Below, one piece after another: positions 18,985 to 27,691 of a DNA stretch of 64,000 nucleotides. The translations under genes were made by a program, and so were the position numbers. The notes beneath the pieces are model-generated. The model saw nothing but the letters and a program-made list of their open reading frames with translations. It made no database searches and had not been told where the DNA came from. The stretch covers positions 76,908 to 140,907 of the forward strand of contig NZ_JADPRT010000008.1 of assembly GCF_015690355.1 (NCBI RefSeq), read 5' to 3'. How positions within the stretch are numbered: position 1 is the stretch's first letter; every line of letters begins with the position of its first letter. Origin of the DNA: Streptacidiphilus fuscans. GTDB taxonomy: Bacteria > Actinomycetota > Actinomycetes > Streptomycetales > Streptomycetaceae.

Positions 18985-19017
18985 AGGGCCCTCCGGAGCT
19001 GCTCCGGAGGGCCCTTC
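18985..19017. terminator. Bidirectional terminator between convergent genes
   Basis: 16-nt complementary arms (18985-19000 and 19002-19017) form a long stem between the M48 gene (plus) and the membrane protein that ends at 19020 (minus). Confidence 0.8.
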
Positions 19018-19019
19018 CG

Positions 19020-20453
19020 TCACATGGTGCCCTGGAGGGTTCCGCAGACCGTCCAGGCGTTGGACTGGTGGTCGAACGGGTCGATCCCGGTCGGGCTCGG
19101 GCTGGCGCTCGGGCCGCTCGGACGTGGGGTGGCCGACCCGGACCCCTTGGCGGCCGAACCGCTCGCGTGCTGCTGCGGGAAGAGCGGCTCCAGATAGGCG
19201 CTCTGGTCGGCGTCGCAGCTGGTGGCGCCGGCCTGGACGACGGAGTCGACCAGCTGGACCCGGCGGCTCATGATGTCGTCCGGGGTCAGCCAGTACGTCA
19301 GCGAGCGCCGCACCGCGTAGTAGACGACCGGCTGGACCTGCGGTGCCTCGGCCTTGGCCCCGCCCGACGCCGAGGCCGCCGCCGAACCGGACGCGGCCGG
19401 GGTGGACGACGGTGCGGCGGCGGGCGAGGCGGCCGCGCTCTGCTTCGGCGTCAGCGCATACAGGAACGTGTAGTCGCTGGTCACCTGGAGTGTCTGGGCG
19501 TCGAGCTCGCTGTAGCTGATCTGGCCGGGCCCGACGAGCACCTCTTGGGTGGCCAGCTGCGTCGTCGCCGGGTCGAAGCGGACCATCCAGCCGGTGGCCT
19601 CGTGCCGCTGGTCGTCGACGGGATGGCTGACGCTCTGGTCGAACTGCGGGTACTGACCAGGCGAGATCCAGAGCCGGACCGCGTCGGTGTCCTGGCCGGA
19701 CAGCACCTCGGGGTCGAGCGAGGAGGCCTTCAGGTAGTCCTGGACGGTGGTGAGCGCGGCCAGCACCTGGTCGTGGGTGAAGTGGTCGGTGTGCCGGGCG
19801 TTGGGCAGGTTGAAACCCTGGTCCCCCACCGCCAGGAACTGCGAGCCGGGCAACCCGGCGAAGGGCCCGGTGGTGTCCCCGCCCGACGGCGAGGCCGAGG
19901 CGGACGCGCCGCCGGAGCCGGACGCGGAGGGCTTGGCCGAGCCGGTGGGCTTGGTGCTGGGCTGGCTGCTGCCGCTCGCCTTGGCGCCACTGGCGGCCGA
20001 GCTCGGCGTTCCGCTCGCGCCGCTGCTCCCGACCGGCCCGGCCGGGAGGGTGGCCCGCCCGGTGGGAATGCCGTTCGGGCCCGGCTGCAGCGGGATGATC
20101 TGGACGCTCAGGTTGGCGGCCACGCCGGAGACCGGCGTCGGGTACGGATGGCGGACGCCCATGTAGACGGCCGTGGCGAAGGCGAAGCCGATCAGCAGCA
20201 TCAGCGCGAGGGCCTGGCGCGGCAGCCCGCCGCCACCGTGGCCGTGGTGACTCGAACCCTCCCCGTTGCCGCCGCCCCTGCCGCTGCGGCGGCGGACCGC
20301 CCGCTGCCCGCCGGAGAGCCGCTCACTGGCGGAGAGCTCCTGGATCCGGGCAGCACGGATGAACGATTCGTCGAACACGACGGATCGGAACTCGTCCTCG
20401 CCCCCGGCGTTGCCCTCCGGCCCGCCCTCGGGGGGCTCTGTCGGGCCGCCCAT
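19020..20453 (-). CDS. Single-span membrane protein of the SCO2583/SCO2584 group (large)
   Basis: A 477-aa protein. The cytoplasmic N-terminus contains VVFDESFIRAARIQELSA, one membrane segment lies near residues 82-100 (ALALMLLIGFAFATAVYMGV), and the outer region has two Ser/Pro/Ala-rich linkers around a folded-looking middle (about residues 205-350). A motif related to the N-terminal one occurs in the 147-aa neighbour. By order next to proA these are the counterparts of S. coelicolor SCO2583 and SCO2584; SCO2584 has been reported in the spore-wall synthesizing complex with the Mre proteins and PBP2. Which gene is which is inferred from order only. A TACTCT box 6 nt before the ATG suggests leaderless expression. 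Confidence 0.8.
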   Translation of the reverse strand: MGGPTEPPEGGPEGNAGGEDEFRSVVFDESFIRAARIQELSASERLSGGQRAVRRRSGRGGGNGEGSSHHGHGGGGLPRQALALMLLIGFAFATAVYMGVRHPYPTPVSGVAANLSVQIIPLQPGPNGIPTGRATLPAGPVGSSGASGTPSSAASGAKASGSSQPSTKPTGSAKPSASGSGGASASASPSGGDTTGPFAGLPGSQFLAVGDQGFNLPNARHTDHFTHDQVLAALTTVQDYLKASSLDPEVLSGQDTDAVRLWISPGQYPQFDQSVSHPVDDQRHEATGWMVRFDPATTQLATQEVLVGPGQISYSELDAQTLQVTSDYTFLYALTPKQSAAASPAAAPSSTPAASGSAAASASGGAKAEAPQVQPVVYYAVRRSLTYWLTPDDIMSRRVQLVDSVVQAGATSCDADQSAYLEPLFPQQHASGSAAKGSGSATPRPSGPSASPSPTGIDPFDHQSNAWTVCGTLQGTM

Positions 20454-20606
20454 GAACCTAGAGTAAGTCGCTTCCCGTAAGTGGGAGATGCCCGGCCCGG
20501 CAAGTTCTGGGTGGGAAGTGACCTTGATTGTTCGTCAGCTGACGGACAAATGAGACATTCACCACAAACAGGCCGTAGCCGAGATGCTCCGATGACTCGG
20601 ATGTGC

Positions 20607-21050
20607 TCAGCTGTGCGCCAACACAGCTGGTGAGCTGGACGACGAGGGCGCCGAGGGCCCAGGCCCGCGGTTGGTGCCGGGAGCCGATCCGCCCGAGGCC
20701 CGGTAGACCGCGGCCGCCGCGCCCAGCACGGCCACTATCCCTATGACGACCAGCATCACGCGGGCCACCACCCGCTGCCAGCGACCGGGGTGACGGTCCG
20801 CGTAGGGCAGCGGCTTGAGTTCGAGCGGAAGGCCGTCCGGATCGTCGTCCTCGTCCACGTCGGCGTAGTCGATCGGCGCGCGGGTGCCGGTCGCCAGAGC
20901 GCGCTCGGTCGCCGACGGCTCGTGCACCAGCGCCCCACGGACGAAGGCCTCGTCGAACACCACGGCGGCGAACTCCCCGTTCACCAGGCCGTGGTCGTCG
21001 TCGCCTGCGCCGTCGAAGGGATCGGTGCTGCGGTCGGGACCGTCGGACAC
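20607..21050 (-). CDS. Single-span membrane protein of the SCO2583/SCO2584 group (small)
   Basis: A 147-aa protein starting at a GTG (21050). An acidic cytoplasmic N-terminus contains VVFDEAFVRGALVHEPSA, clearly related to the motif in the preceding 477-aa protein. A single membrane segment follows (VARVMLVVIGIVAVLGAAAAV, about residues 100-120) and then a short Gly/Pro/Ser outer tail. Being directly downstream of proA it sits where SCO2584 sits in S. coelicolor. No catalytic motif is visible; a scaffold or targeting role is plausible but unproven. Confidence 0.7.
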   Translation of the reverse strand: MSDGPDRSTDPFDGAGDDDHGLVNGEFAAVVFDEAFVRGALVHEPSATERALATGTRAPIDYADVDEDDDPDGLPLELKPLPYADRHPGRWQRVVARVMLVVIGIVAVLGAAAAVYRASGGSAPGTNRGPGPSAPSSSSSPAVLAHS

Positions 21051-21110
21051 AGCATCAGCCTAGGGCAGCACGCCCGCTTTGTCTGCGGGTTGCGCCGCCC
21101 TACCGCGAGG

Positions 21111-22430
21111 TCAGCGGCGGATGTGGCCGTCGCCGGTGACGATGTACTTCGTCGACGTCAGCTCCGGCAGGCCCATCGGGCCACGGGCGTGCAGCTTCTG
21201 CGTCGAGATGCCGATCTCCGCGCCGAAGCCGAACTGGCCGCCGTCGGTGAACCGGGTCGAGGCGTTGACCGCGACCGTGGTCGAGTCGACCAGCTGGGTG
21301 AAGCGGCGAGCGGCGGCCTGAGAGGTCGTCACGATCGCCTCGGTGTGGCCCGAGGACCAGAGCCGGATGTGCGCGACGGCGTCCTCGAGCGAGTCGACCA
21401 CACCGGCGGCGATGTCGTAGGAGAGGTACTCGGTCTCCCAGTCCTCCGGCGTGACCGGCACCACGACCGCCTTGGTGTCCTCGCGTTCCGCCACCTCCTG
21501 CACCCGGGCGTCGCCGTGGACGGTGACGCCCGCGTCGGCGAGCGCGGCCAGCGCGAGCGGCAGGAACGTGTCGGCGATGTCCTTGTGCACCAGGAAGGTC
21601 TCGGCCGCGTTGCAGACGCTGACCCGGTGCGCCTTCGAGTTGACCAGGATCTCCACGGCCATGGCCAGGTCGGCGTCGGCGTCGACATAGACGTGGCAGT
21701 TGCCGGTGCCGGTCTCGATCACCGGCACGGTGGACTGCTCCACGACCGTACGGATCAGCGAGGCGCCGCCGCGCGGGATCAGAACGTCGACCATCCCGCG
21801 CGCCCGCATCAGCTCCTGCACGGAGTCGCGGCTCTCCCCCGGCACCAGATGCACCGCGTCCGCGGGCAGGCCCGCGCCGCCGACGGCGTCGCGGATCACC
21901 TCGACCAGCTTCCGGTTCGACGCGATCGCGGAGGAGGAACCCCTGAGCAGGACGGCATTGCCGGACTTCAGGCAGAGCGCGGCGGCGTCGACGGTGACGT
22001 TGGGACGCGCCTCGTAGATGATCCCGACCACCCCGAGCGGCACCCGCACCTGGCGGACGTCCAGCCCGTTGGGGAGCGTGTACCCGCGCACCACCTCGCC
22101 GACCGGGTCGGGCAGCCCCGCGACCTTCCGCACGTCCTCGGCGATGGCGGCGATCCGCTCGCGCGTCAACGTCAGCCGGTCCACCACGGCCTCGTCCGTC
22201 CCCGCGGCCCGCGCCCGCGCCACGTCCTCGGCGTTCGCCTCGACGATCTCCCGCGTCCGCACCTGCAGCGCGTCCGCGACGGCGAGCAGCGCATCGTCCT
22301 TCGGCGTCCGCGGCAGCGGCGCGAGGGTCGCGGCGGCGGCGCGCGCCCGGTAGGCGGCCTGCAGCACCGGCGACTTCGGCAGCGGCGAGGGCAGATCGGG
22401 CGAGGGGAACTCGACGGAGTGGCTGCTCAT
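21111..22430 (-). CDS. proA: Gamma-glutamyl phosphate reductase
   Basis: The second step of proline synthesis, reducing gamma-glutamyl phosphate to glutamate semialdehyde with NADPH. The protein is 439 aa from the ATG at 22430 (MSSHSVEFPSPD). The aldehyde-dehydrogenase fold is clear, with LRGSSSAIASN and, at the catalytic cysteine, VCNAAETFLVH near residue 275; the C-terminal FGFGAEIGISTQKLHARGPMG (in part) is typical. The start lies 6 nt after a TACGCT box and lacks a ribosome binding site, so a leaderless message is possible. proB lies 1 kb upstream on the same strand with one unknown gene and two repeat elements between. Confidence 0.97.
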   Translation of the reverse strand: MSSHSVEFPSPDLPSPLPKSPVLQAAYRARAAAATLAPLPRTPKDDALLAVADALQVRTREIVEANAEDVARARAAGTDEAVVDRLTLTRERIAAIAEDVRKVAGLPDPVGEVVRGYTLPNGLDVRQVRVPLGVVGIIYEARPNVTVDAAALCLKSGNAVLLRGSSSAIASNRKLVEVIRDAVGGAGLPADAVHLVPGESRDSVQELMRARGMVDVLIPRGGASLIRTVVEQSTVPVIETGTGNCHVYVDADADLAMAVEILVNSKAHRVSVCNAAETFLVHKDIADTFLPLALAALADAGVTVHGDARVQEVAEREDTKAVVVPVTPEDWETEYLSYDIAAGVVDSLEDAVAHIRLWSSGHTEAIVTTSQAAARRFTQLVDSTTVAVNASTRFTDGGQFGFGAEIGISTQKLHARGPMGLPELTSTKYIVTGDGHIRR

Positions 22431-22510
22431 ACGCACAGCGTAAAGCCTCCGGCGAGGGTGGCTGTTGGCACTTTCAGTGGGTGAGACCAGCAGATTTGGA
22501 GAGACGGGAC

Positions 22511-22638
22511 GATGCAACATCTAGGGGCGCGGGGAACTGCGCGAGCAACCACCCTGTGCGGATGGCCCTGCTCGTTCGGTGCTCTACCTGCGCGGGTGGC
22601 TTGTCGCGCTGTTCCCCGCGCCCCTAGATAGTGCAACC
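22511..22638. repeat. Intergenic inverted-repeat element, copy 2
   Basis: The arms TGCAACATCTAGGGGCGCGG and its complement (end near 22638) enclose an inner GGGGAACTGCGCGA arm and a centre containing GTGCGGATGGCCCTGCTCG. The same centre occurs in copy 5 and, inverted, in copy 4. It separates the hypothetical gene ending at 22748 from proA. With copy 3 it fills the 317-bp gap. Confidence 0.8.
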
Positions 22639-22674
22639 ACCTGCGGCAGCATCAGCCCGCCTTGTCGCGCCCAA

Positions 22675-22724
22675 GCGGCGGAGCCGCATATCAGCAGAGC
22701 CCCGCGCCCCTGAGGTAGTACAAC
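22675..22724. repeat. Half copy of the intergenic repeat element, copy 3
   Basis: Only one arm is present: GCGGAGCCGCATATCAGCAG, then AGCCCCGCGCCCCTGAGG and TAGTACAAC. It resembles the arm of copy 1 (9554-9631) rather than adjacent copy 2, so the gap holds remnants of two subtypes. Confidence 0.6.
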
Positions 22725-22747
22725 GCCCCCCGCGCCGAACCACCAGG

Positions 22748-23320
22748 TCAGTACGGGTGCACTCCCCCCAGGAACGCCGGTGGCTCCCCGTACCCCTCGG
22801 CGATGCGCTTGTGGTACGTCGGGCGGTCCACCACCTCCAGGCCGACCACCTCCCACGGGGGCAGCTGGGCGGTGACCCGGTGCTCACCCCACAGGCGGAG
22901 CGCCAGCGCCGCCGCGTCCTGGAGGTCGTCGGCCTGTTCCCAGTAGCGGATCTCCGCGTGGTCCGCGGCGTAGCGGGCCGTGAGGAAGGGCGGGTGTTCG
23001 TGGGCCAGTTGTTCCAGGCCCTGCTTCAGCTGGGGCAGCGGGGTGACCCGGCCGGCGACGTTCAGCACGACGTGCCATATGCGGGCGCGCTGCCCGATCT
23101 CCGCCGCGCTGGAGCCCGGCTGGACCCGGCCCGCGTGCTCCGGCGCGTCCGCGCGGTCGTGGTCGGCGCCCGCGTGCGGGTCGGGCGCGCCCGCGCCGCC
23201 GGGGATGCTGGTCAGCACCGCCCGTGCGCGGCCCTCGCCGCCTCCGCCGGCTCCCCCGCTCCCGCTGCCTCCGCTTCCCCCACTGCCCACGGGTCGCGCT
23301 CCCTGGCGCCTGCGTCCCAC
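22748..23320 (-). CDS. Conserved actinomycete protein between proB and proA
   Basis: A 190-aa protein of unknown function. The GTG at 23320 has GGGAGG 6 nt upstream and is preferred to a TTG at 23374. Residues 1-70 are Gly/Ser/Asp-rich and probably disordered. The folded part starts near ARIWHVVLNVAGRVTPL and ends in PPAFLGGVHPY. No signal peptide or membrane segment is seen. It occupies the SCO2586 position of S. coelicolor. I recognise no domain. Confidence 0.75.
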   Translation of the reverse strand: MGRRRQGARPVGSGGSGGSGSGGAGGGGEGRARAVLTSIPGGAGAPDPHAGADHDRADAPEHAGRVQPGSSAAEIGQRARIWHVVLNVAGRVTPLPQLKQGLEQLAHEHPPFLTARYAADHAEIRYWEQADDLQDAAALALRLWGEHRVTAQLPPWEVVGLEVVDRPTYHKRIAEGYGEPPAFLGGVHPY

Positions 23321-23393
23321 CGGCGGCCTCCCTGTCGGCGATTCGTCCCCGCGGTCTGTGCTCCTGAATCTCAAGCCAGCAACCGTCGGCGCC

Positions 23394-24548
23394 TCAGCCG
23401 GTCAGGACGACGAGGTCGTCGCGGTGCACGACCTCCCGCTCGTAGGCGGGGCCGAGCTCGCGCGCCAGGTCCCGCGTCGACCGGCCGAGGAGCCGGGGAA
23501 GCTCCCTTGCATCAAAGTTGACCAGCCCGCGCGCGACGATGTGGCCGTTTTCGTCAAGAAGGTCCACCGGATCGCCCGCAGCGAAATCTCCCTCAACTCC
23601 GGTCACACCAGCGGGGAGCAGCGAAGTTCGCCGTTCCACGACGGCCGCGACGGCCCCCGCGTCGAGGGTGATCGCGCCCCGGGGCGAACTGGCGTGCTCC
23701 AGCCAGAGCAGCCGGTCGGCCGCACGCCTGCCCGTACGGTGGAAGAGCGTTCCCGTGTCCCTGCCCGCGAGCGCGGCCGCCGCGTGGCGGGCCGCGGTGA
23801 GGATGACGGGGATGCCCGCGCCGGTGGCGATCCGCGCGGCCTCGACCTTGGTGACCATGCCTCCGGTGCCGACCCCGGCCTTGCCCGCGCTGCCGATCTC
23901 GACGCCCGCGAGGTCGTCAGGACCGTGCACCTCGGCGATGCGGCTGGTCCCCGGCTTGCTCGGGTCGCCGTCGTAGAGGCCGTCCACGTCGGAGAGCAGC
24001 ACCAGCAGGTCGGCGCGGACCAGGTGGGCGACGAGCGCGGCCAGCCGGTCGTTGTCGCCGAAGCGGATCTCGGCGGTGGCGACGGTGTCGTTCTCGTTGA
24101 CGACCGGGACCGCGCCCATGGCCAGCAACTGCTCCAGCGTCCGGTAGGCGTTGCGGTAGTGGGCACGCCGGGACGCGTCGTCGGCGGTCAGCAGCACCTG
24201 GCCGACGCGCAGGCCGTAGCGGGCGAAGGAGGCCGTGTAGCGCGCCACGAGCAGGCCCTGGCCGACGCTGGCGGCGGCCTGCTGCCGGGCCAGGTCGGAG
24301 GGGCGCTTCTCCAGGCCGAGCGGGGAGAGGCCGGCCGCGATCGCGCCGGAGGAGACCAGCACGATCTCCACCGGTCCGGCGTCCGTGCCGCGCTCGTGGG
24401 CCTTGGCCAGGACGTCGACGAGGGCGTCGACCCGGTCCGCGTCGAGGCCGCCGGTCGCGGTGGTGAGCGACGAGGAGCCCACCTTCACCACGATGCGGCG
24501 CGCCTGCAGCACGTCTTCCCGGAGTTCCCGGATGTTGCTGCCTGTCAC
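23394..24548 (-). CDS. proB: Glutamate 5-kinase
   Basis: Phosphorylates glutamate at the gamma carboxyl, the first and feedback-controlled step of proline synthesis. The 384-aa protein starts at a GTG (24548) with GGGAG upstream. The amino-acid kinase domain shows VVKVGSSSLT, VLVSSGAIAAG and NENDTVATAEI. The C-terminal PUA domain (FDARELPRLLGRSTRDLA, about residues 300-375) matches long-form enzymes. The next gene in the pathway, proA, follows 1 kb downstream on the same strand. Confidence 0.97.
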   Translation of the reverse strand: MTGSNIRELREDVLQARRIVVKVGSSSLTTATGGLDADRVDALVDVLAKAHERGTDAGPVEIVLVSSGAIAAGLSPLGLEKRPSDLARQQAAASVGQGLLVARYTASFARYGLRVGQVLLTADDASRRAHYRNAYRTLEQLLAMGAVPVVNENDTVATAEIRFGDNDRLAALVAHLVRADLLVLLSDVDGLYDGDPSKPGTSRIAEVHGPDDLAGVEIGSAGKAGVGTGGMVTKVEAARIATGAGIPVILTAARHAAAALAGRDTGTLFHRTGRRAADRLLWLEHASSPRGAITLDAGAVAAVVERRTSLLPAGVTGVEGDFAAGDPVDLLDENGHIVARGLVNFDARELPRLLGRSTRDLARELGPAYEREVVHRDDLVVLTG

Positions 24549-24656
24549 GCCGTCGCTCCCGTGCTACCCGTGCGTCCGCCGATACGCTGCTGCGCCACCT
24601 TGCTGCGCTGATGGGCAGCAATCTACGCGAAGCGGACCACGGAGATCACCCGGGTT

Positions 24657-25439
24657 TCAGCCCTCGGGACGGTACGGCGGGGTCAATCCCCAGCCCCACT
24701 TCGGCATCGGGGTGTGCACGACGCGCTGCGCGCCCGGCGCGGAGAACATCAGGGCCATCCGCGTCCCCCATTCGAGGTACCCGCGGAAGGCGGCGCGGAA
24801 CTCCGGATCGGTCGGCAGGCCGACCTCGTCGGCCGCGTCCTCCAGCAGCCAGAGCCAGCGGCGGCGCATCGGCTCGGTCAGCGCGCGGCCGAGGTGACGG
24901 GAGATCATGTGCGGATGGCCGCCGCGCTCGGCGCTGTAGGCGGGCGGGCCGCCGAAGACCTCGCCGAGGAAGAGCGCGACGTGCTGCGGGTGCTCCGGAT
25001 CCATGCCCGCGAAGACGGGCGCGAGCAGCTCGTCGGCCAGCACCTTGCCGTAGAAGACCTCGGTCAGCCGCGACAGCGCGGGCGCGCCGCCCAGGTACTC
25101 GTACAGCGTCGGATCAGGGCGTTCGGCCGCCGCTCCCGCGCCGACCACGCCGGTGGCGCGGTAGTGGCGCATCTCCTCGATGTCGTCGACGTAGGGCTGG
25201 ATCGCCGCGAAGAACTCCTTGAACTCCGGCGAGGCCCGGAAGCCCTCCAGATGTCCTTCGGTGGACGTCCACCGGATCCGCAGCACGAAGACCCCCGCCT
25301 CCTCCTCACACTCCGTCAACTCGTAGTCGACGCAGTACTCGGAGGCGGCGAGGGGCTGGGCGGCCCGCTGGTACGCGGCTTCGAACGCGTCCCGGCGGTC
25401 CTGACCGATGCGGTAACGGATGTACTCGACTGTGGCCAT
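24657..25439 (-). CDS. Antibiotic-monooxygenase domain fused to group II truncated hemoglobin
   Basis: A 260-aa two-domain protein. Residues 1-90 are an ABM-type ferredoxin-like domain (VEYIRYRIGQDRRDAFEAAY; FVLRIRWTSTEGHLEGF). Residues about 110-235 are a truncated globin with LYEYLGGAPALSRLTEVFY, FGGPPAYS, and the proximal heme histidine probably His182 in SRHLGRAL. Group II truncated globins bind oxygen and NO and usually stand alone. A fusion of this type has been described from Streptomyces avermitilis. Substrate and physiological role are not established; the small N-terminal domain suggests O2-dependent oxidation or heme handling. It lies 32 nt after obgE, so it may share that transcript. 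Confidence 0.93.
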   Translation of the reverse strand: MATVEYIRYRIGQDRRDAFEAAYQRAAQPLAASEYCVDYELTECEEEAGVFVLRIRWTSTEGHLEGFRASPEFKEFFAAIQPYVDDIEEMRHYRATGVVGAGAAAERPDPTLYEYLGGAPALSRLTEVFYGKVLADELLAPVFAGMDPEHPQHVALFLGEVFGGPPAYSAERGGHPHMISRHLGRALTEPMRRRWLWLLEDAADEVGLPTDPEFRAAFRGYLEWGTRMALMFSAPGAQRVVHTPMPKWGWGLTPPYRPEG

Positions 25440-25471
25440 ACGGCCACTGTAGGCAGAAGCTGCCCGAGGAC

Positions 25472-26947
25472 TCAGTAGTCTTCGTCCGACTCGATCGCGT
25501 GGCGGCTCAGCGGGTCGAAGTGCGCGAACTCCTCGGACGCGGCGTCCGCGCGCTTGGCCTCGCGCTCGCGACGGCGGTCGACGGCCGGACGCGGCGCCTC
25601 GAAGCGGTGGTCCTCGCCGCGGCGGCCCAGCATCTCCGCGCCGGAGGCCATGGTCGGCTCCCAGTCGAAGACGACGGCGTTCTCGGTGGCGCCGATGACG
25701 ACCGTGTCGCCCTCGCGGGCGCCGAGCTTGGTGAGCTCGTCCTCGACGCCGAGGCGGTTGAGGCGGTCGGCGAGGTAGCCCACGGCCTCGTCGTTGTTGA
25801 AGTCGGTCTGCTTGACCCAGCGCTCCGGCTTGGAGCCGGTGACCCGGTAGAGGTCCTCGTGCTCGTCGTAGACGACCGAGAAGCCCGCGTCGTCCACGGC
25901 CTTCGGGCGGATGACGATCCGGGTGGACTCCTCGACCGGCTTGGCGGCGCGCGCCTCGGCGACGATCCCGGCCAGGGCGAAGCTCAGCTCGCGCAGGCCC
26001 TTGTGGGCGAGCGCGGAGACCTCGAAGACCTGGTAGCCGCGCTCCTCCAGGGAGGGGCGGACCAGGTCGGCCAGGTCCTGGCCGTCGGGGATGTCGACCT
26101 TGTTGAGCACGACGATGCGCGGCCGGTCCTCAAGACCGCCGTACTGCTTGAGCTCGTCCTCGATGACGTCGAGGTCGGTGAGCGGGTCGCGGTCGGACTC
26201 CAGCGTGGCGGTGTCGAGCACGTGCACCAGCACCGAGCAGCGCTCGACGTGGCGCAGGAACTCCAGGCCCAGGCCCTTGCCCTGGCTGGCGCCCGGGATC
26301 AGACCCGGCACGTCGGCGATGGTGTAGACGGTGGACCCGGCGGTGACCACGCCCAGGTTCGGGATCAGCGTGGTGAACGGGTAGTCCGCGATCTTCGGCT
26401 TGGCGGCGGAGAGCACCGAGATCAGCGAGGACTTGCCCGCGCTCGGGTAGCCGACCAGCGCCACGTCGGCGACGGACTTGAGCTCCAGCACGATCTCGGC
26501 GCTGTCGCCGGGCTCGCCGAGCAGCGCGAAGCCGGGCGCCTTGCGGCGCGCCGAGGCCAGCGCGGCGTTGCCGAGGCCACCGATGCCGCCCGCGGCCGCG
26601 ACGAAGGAGGTGCCGTGACCGATCAGGTCGGCCAGCACGTTGCCCTTGCGGTCCATGACGACCGTGCCGTCCGGGACCGCGAGCACCAGGTCCTCGCCCT
26701 CCGCGCCGGTGCGGTTGCCGCCGGCGCCGGGCTTGCCGTTGCCGGCCTTGCGGTGGGGGTGGTGGTGGTAGTCGAGCAGCGTCGTGACCTGCGGGTCGAC
26801 GACCAGGGTCACGCTGCCGCCGCGTCCGCCGTTGCCACCGTCCGGGCCACCCAGCGGCTTGAACTTCTCGCGGTGCACGGAGGCGCAGCCGTGGCCCCCG
26901 TTACCCGCGGCGACGTGCAGTTCGACGCGGTCAACGAAGGTGGTCAT
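25472..26947 (-). CDS. obgE: GTPase Obg
   Basis: An essential ribosome-associated GTPase; in Streptomyces Obg senses GTP and affects aerial growth. The protein is 491 aa. The glycine-rich Obg fold is at residues 1-158 (AAGNGGHGC, KPLGGPDGGNGGRGG), the G domain follows with GYPSAGKSSL and NKVD, and a C-terminal OCT domain comes after about residue 345, then a charged tail. The ATG at 26947 is the family start. It lies downstream of rplU-rpmA in the conserved L21-L27-Obg order, with a terminator-like hairpin between. Confidence 0.97.
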   Translation of the reverse strand: MTTFVDRVELHVAAGNGGHGCASVHREKFKPLGGPDGGNGGRGGSVTLVVDPQVTTLLDYHHHPHRKAGNGKPGAGGNRTGAEGEDLVLAVPDGTVVMDRKGNVLADLIGHGTSFVAAAGGIGGLGNAALASARRKAPGFALLGEPGDSAEIVLELKSVADVALVGYPSAGKSSLISVLSAAKPKIADYPFTTLIPNLGVVTAGSTVYTIADVPGLIPGASQGKGLGLEFLRHVERCSVLVHVLDTATLESDRDPLTDLDVIEDELKQYGGLEDRPRIVVLNKVDIPDGQDLADLVRPSLEERGYQVFEVSALAHKGLRELSFALAGIVAEARAAKPVEESTRIVIRPKAVDDAGFSVVYDEHEDLYRVTGSKPERWVKQTDFNNDEAVGYLADRLNRLGVEDELTKLGAREGDTVVIGATENAVVFDWEPTMASGAEMLGRRGEDHRFEAPRPAVDRRREREAKRADAASEEFAHFDPLSRHAIESDEDY

Positions 26948-27035
26948 GATGCGGGCGCCTCTCGATTGGCGGGAAGGTCCGTACGGTTCGTACGGTTCGT
27001 GAGTCAGCGGTTCGTGAATGCCGCTGTAAACACCA

Positions 27036-27065
27036 AGGGTGGACCGGAATGTTCCGATCCACCCT
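27036..27065 (-). terminator. Hairpin between rpmA and obgE
   Basis: 14-nt arms (27036-27049 and 27052-27065) pair with one mismatch. On the minus strand TTGGTGTTTAC follows. It lies 41 nt past the rpmA stop, so it may lower read-through from the ribosomal genes into obgE. Confidence 0.6.
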
Positions 27066-27106
27066 CAGCGAGGTACAGCTGGGTCCTACGTGTCGGCCGA
27101 AAAAGC

Positions 27107-27361
27107 TCAGGCGACCGGGACGATGTTGACGACCTTGCGGCCGCGACGGGTGCCGAACTCGACGGCACCGGCCTGCAGCGCGAACAGCGTGTCGTCGCCG
27201 CCACGGCCGACGCCCGCACCCGGGTGGAAGTGGGTGCCGCGCTGGCGGACGATGATCTCGCCGGCGTTGACGACCTGGCCGCCGTAACGCTTCACGCCCA
27301 GGCGCTGGGCGTTCGAGTCACGACCGTTACGGGTAGAGCTTGCGCCCTTCTTGTGAGCCAT
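27107..27361 (-). CDS. rpmA: 50S ribosomal protein L27
   Basis: An 84-aa protein starting MAHKKGASSTRNGRDSNAQR, with the basic N-terminal arm that reaches towards the peptidyl-transferase centre. It follows rplU by 15 nt in the conserved rplU-rpmA-obg order. Confidence 0.98.
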   Translation of the reverse strand: MAHKKGASSTRNGRDSNAQRLGVKRYGGQVVNAGEIIVRQRGTHFHPGAGVGRGGDDTLFALQAGAVEFGTRRGRKVVNIVPVA

Positions 27362-27376
27362 GGTTCCCCTCGCCCC

Positions 27377-27691
27377 TTACTTCGCCGAGTCGATGCTGGT
27401 CACGCGAAGCGCGGTGTGGCGCTGACGGTGGCCCATACGCTTCTTGTAGCCGGTCTTGTTCTTGTACTTCTGGATGCGGATCTTCTCGCCCTTGTGGTGG
27501 TCGACCACCTCGGCGCGGACCTTCACACCCGCCAGGACCCACGGGTCGCTGGTGACGGCCTCGCCGTCGACGACCAGGATCGTCGAGAGCTCAACGGTCT
27601 CGCCGACCTTGGCGTCGACCTTGTCAGCCTCAAAAACATCGCCGACGGCAACCTTGTGCTGCCGTCCGCCGCTACGCACGATCGCGTACAC
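27377..27691 (-). CDS. rplU: 50S ribosomal protein L21
   Basis: A 104-aa protein binding 23S rRNA. It starts at a GTG (27691; product YAIVRSGGRQHKVAVGD) and ends with the family's KTGYKKRMGHRQRHTALRVT (in part). It is the first gene of the rplU-rpmA pair, with a 312-nt structured region upstream. Confidence 0.98.
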   Translation of the reverse strand: MYAIVRSGGRQHKVAVGDVFEADKVDAKVGETVELSTILVVDGEAVTSDPWVLAGVKVRAEVVDHHKGEKIRIQKYKNKTGYKKRMGHRQRHTALRVTSIDSAK

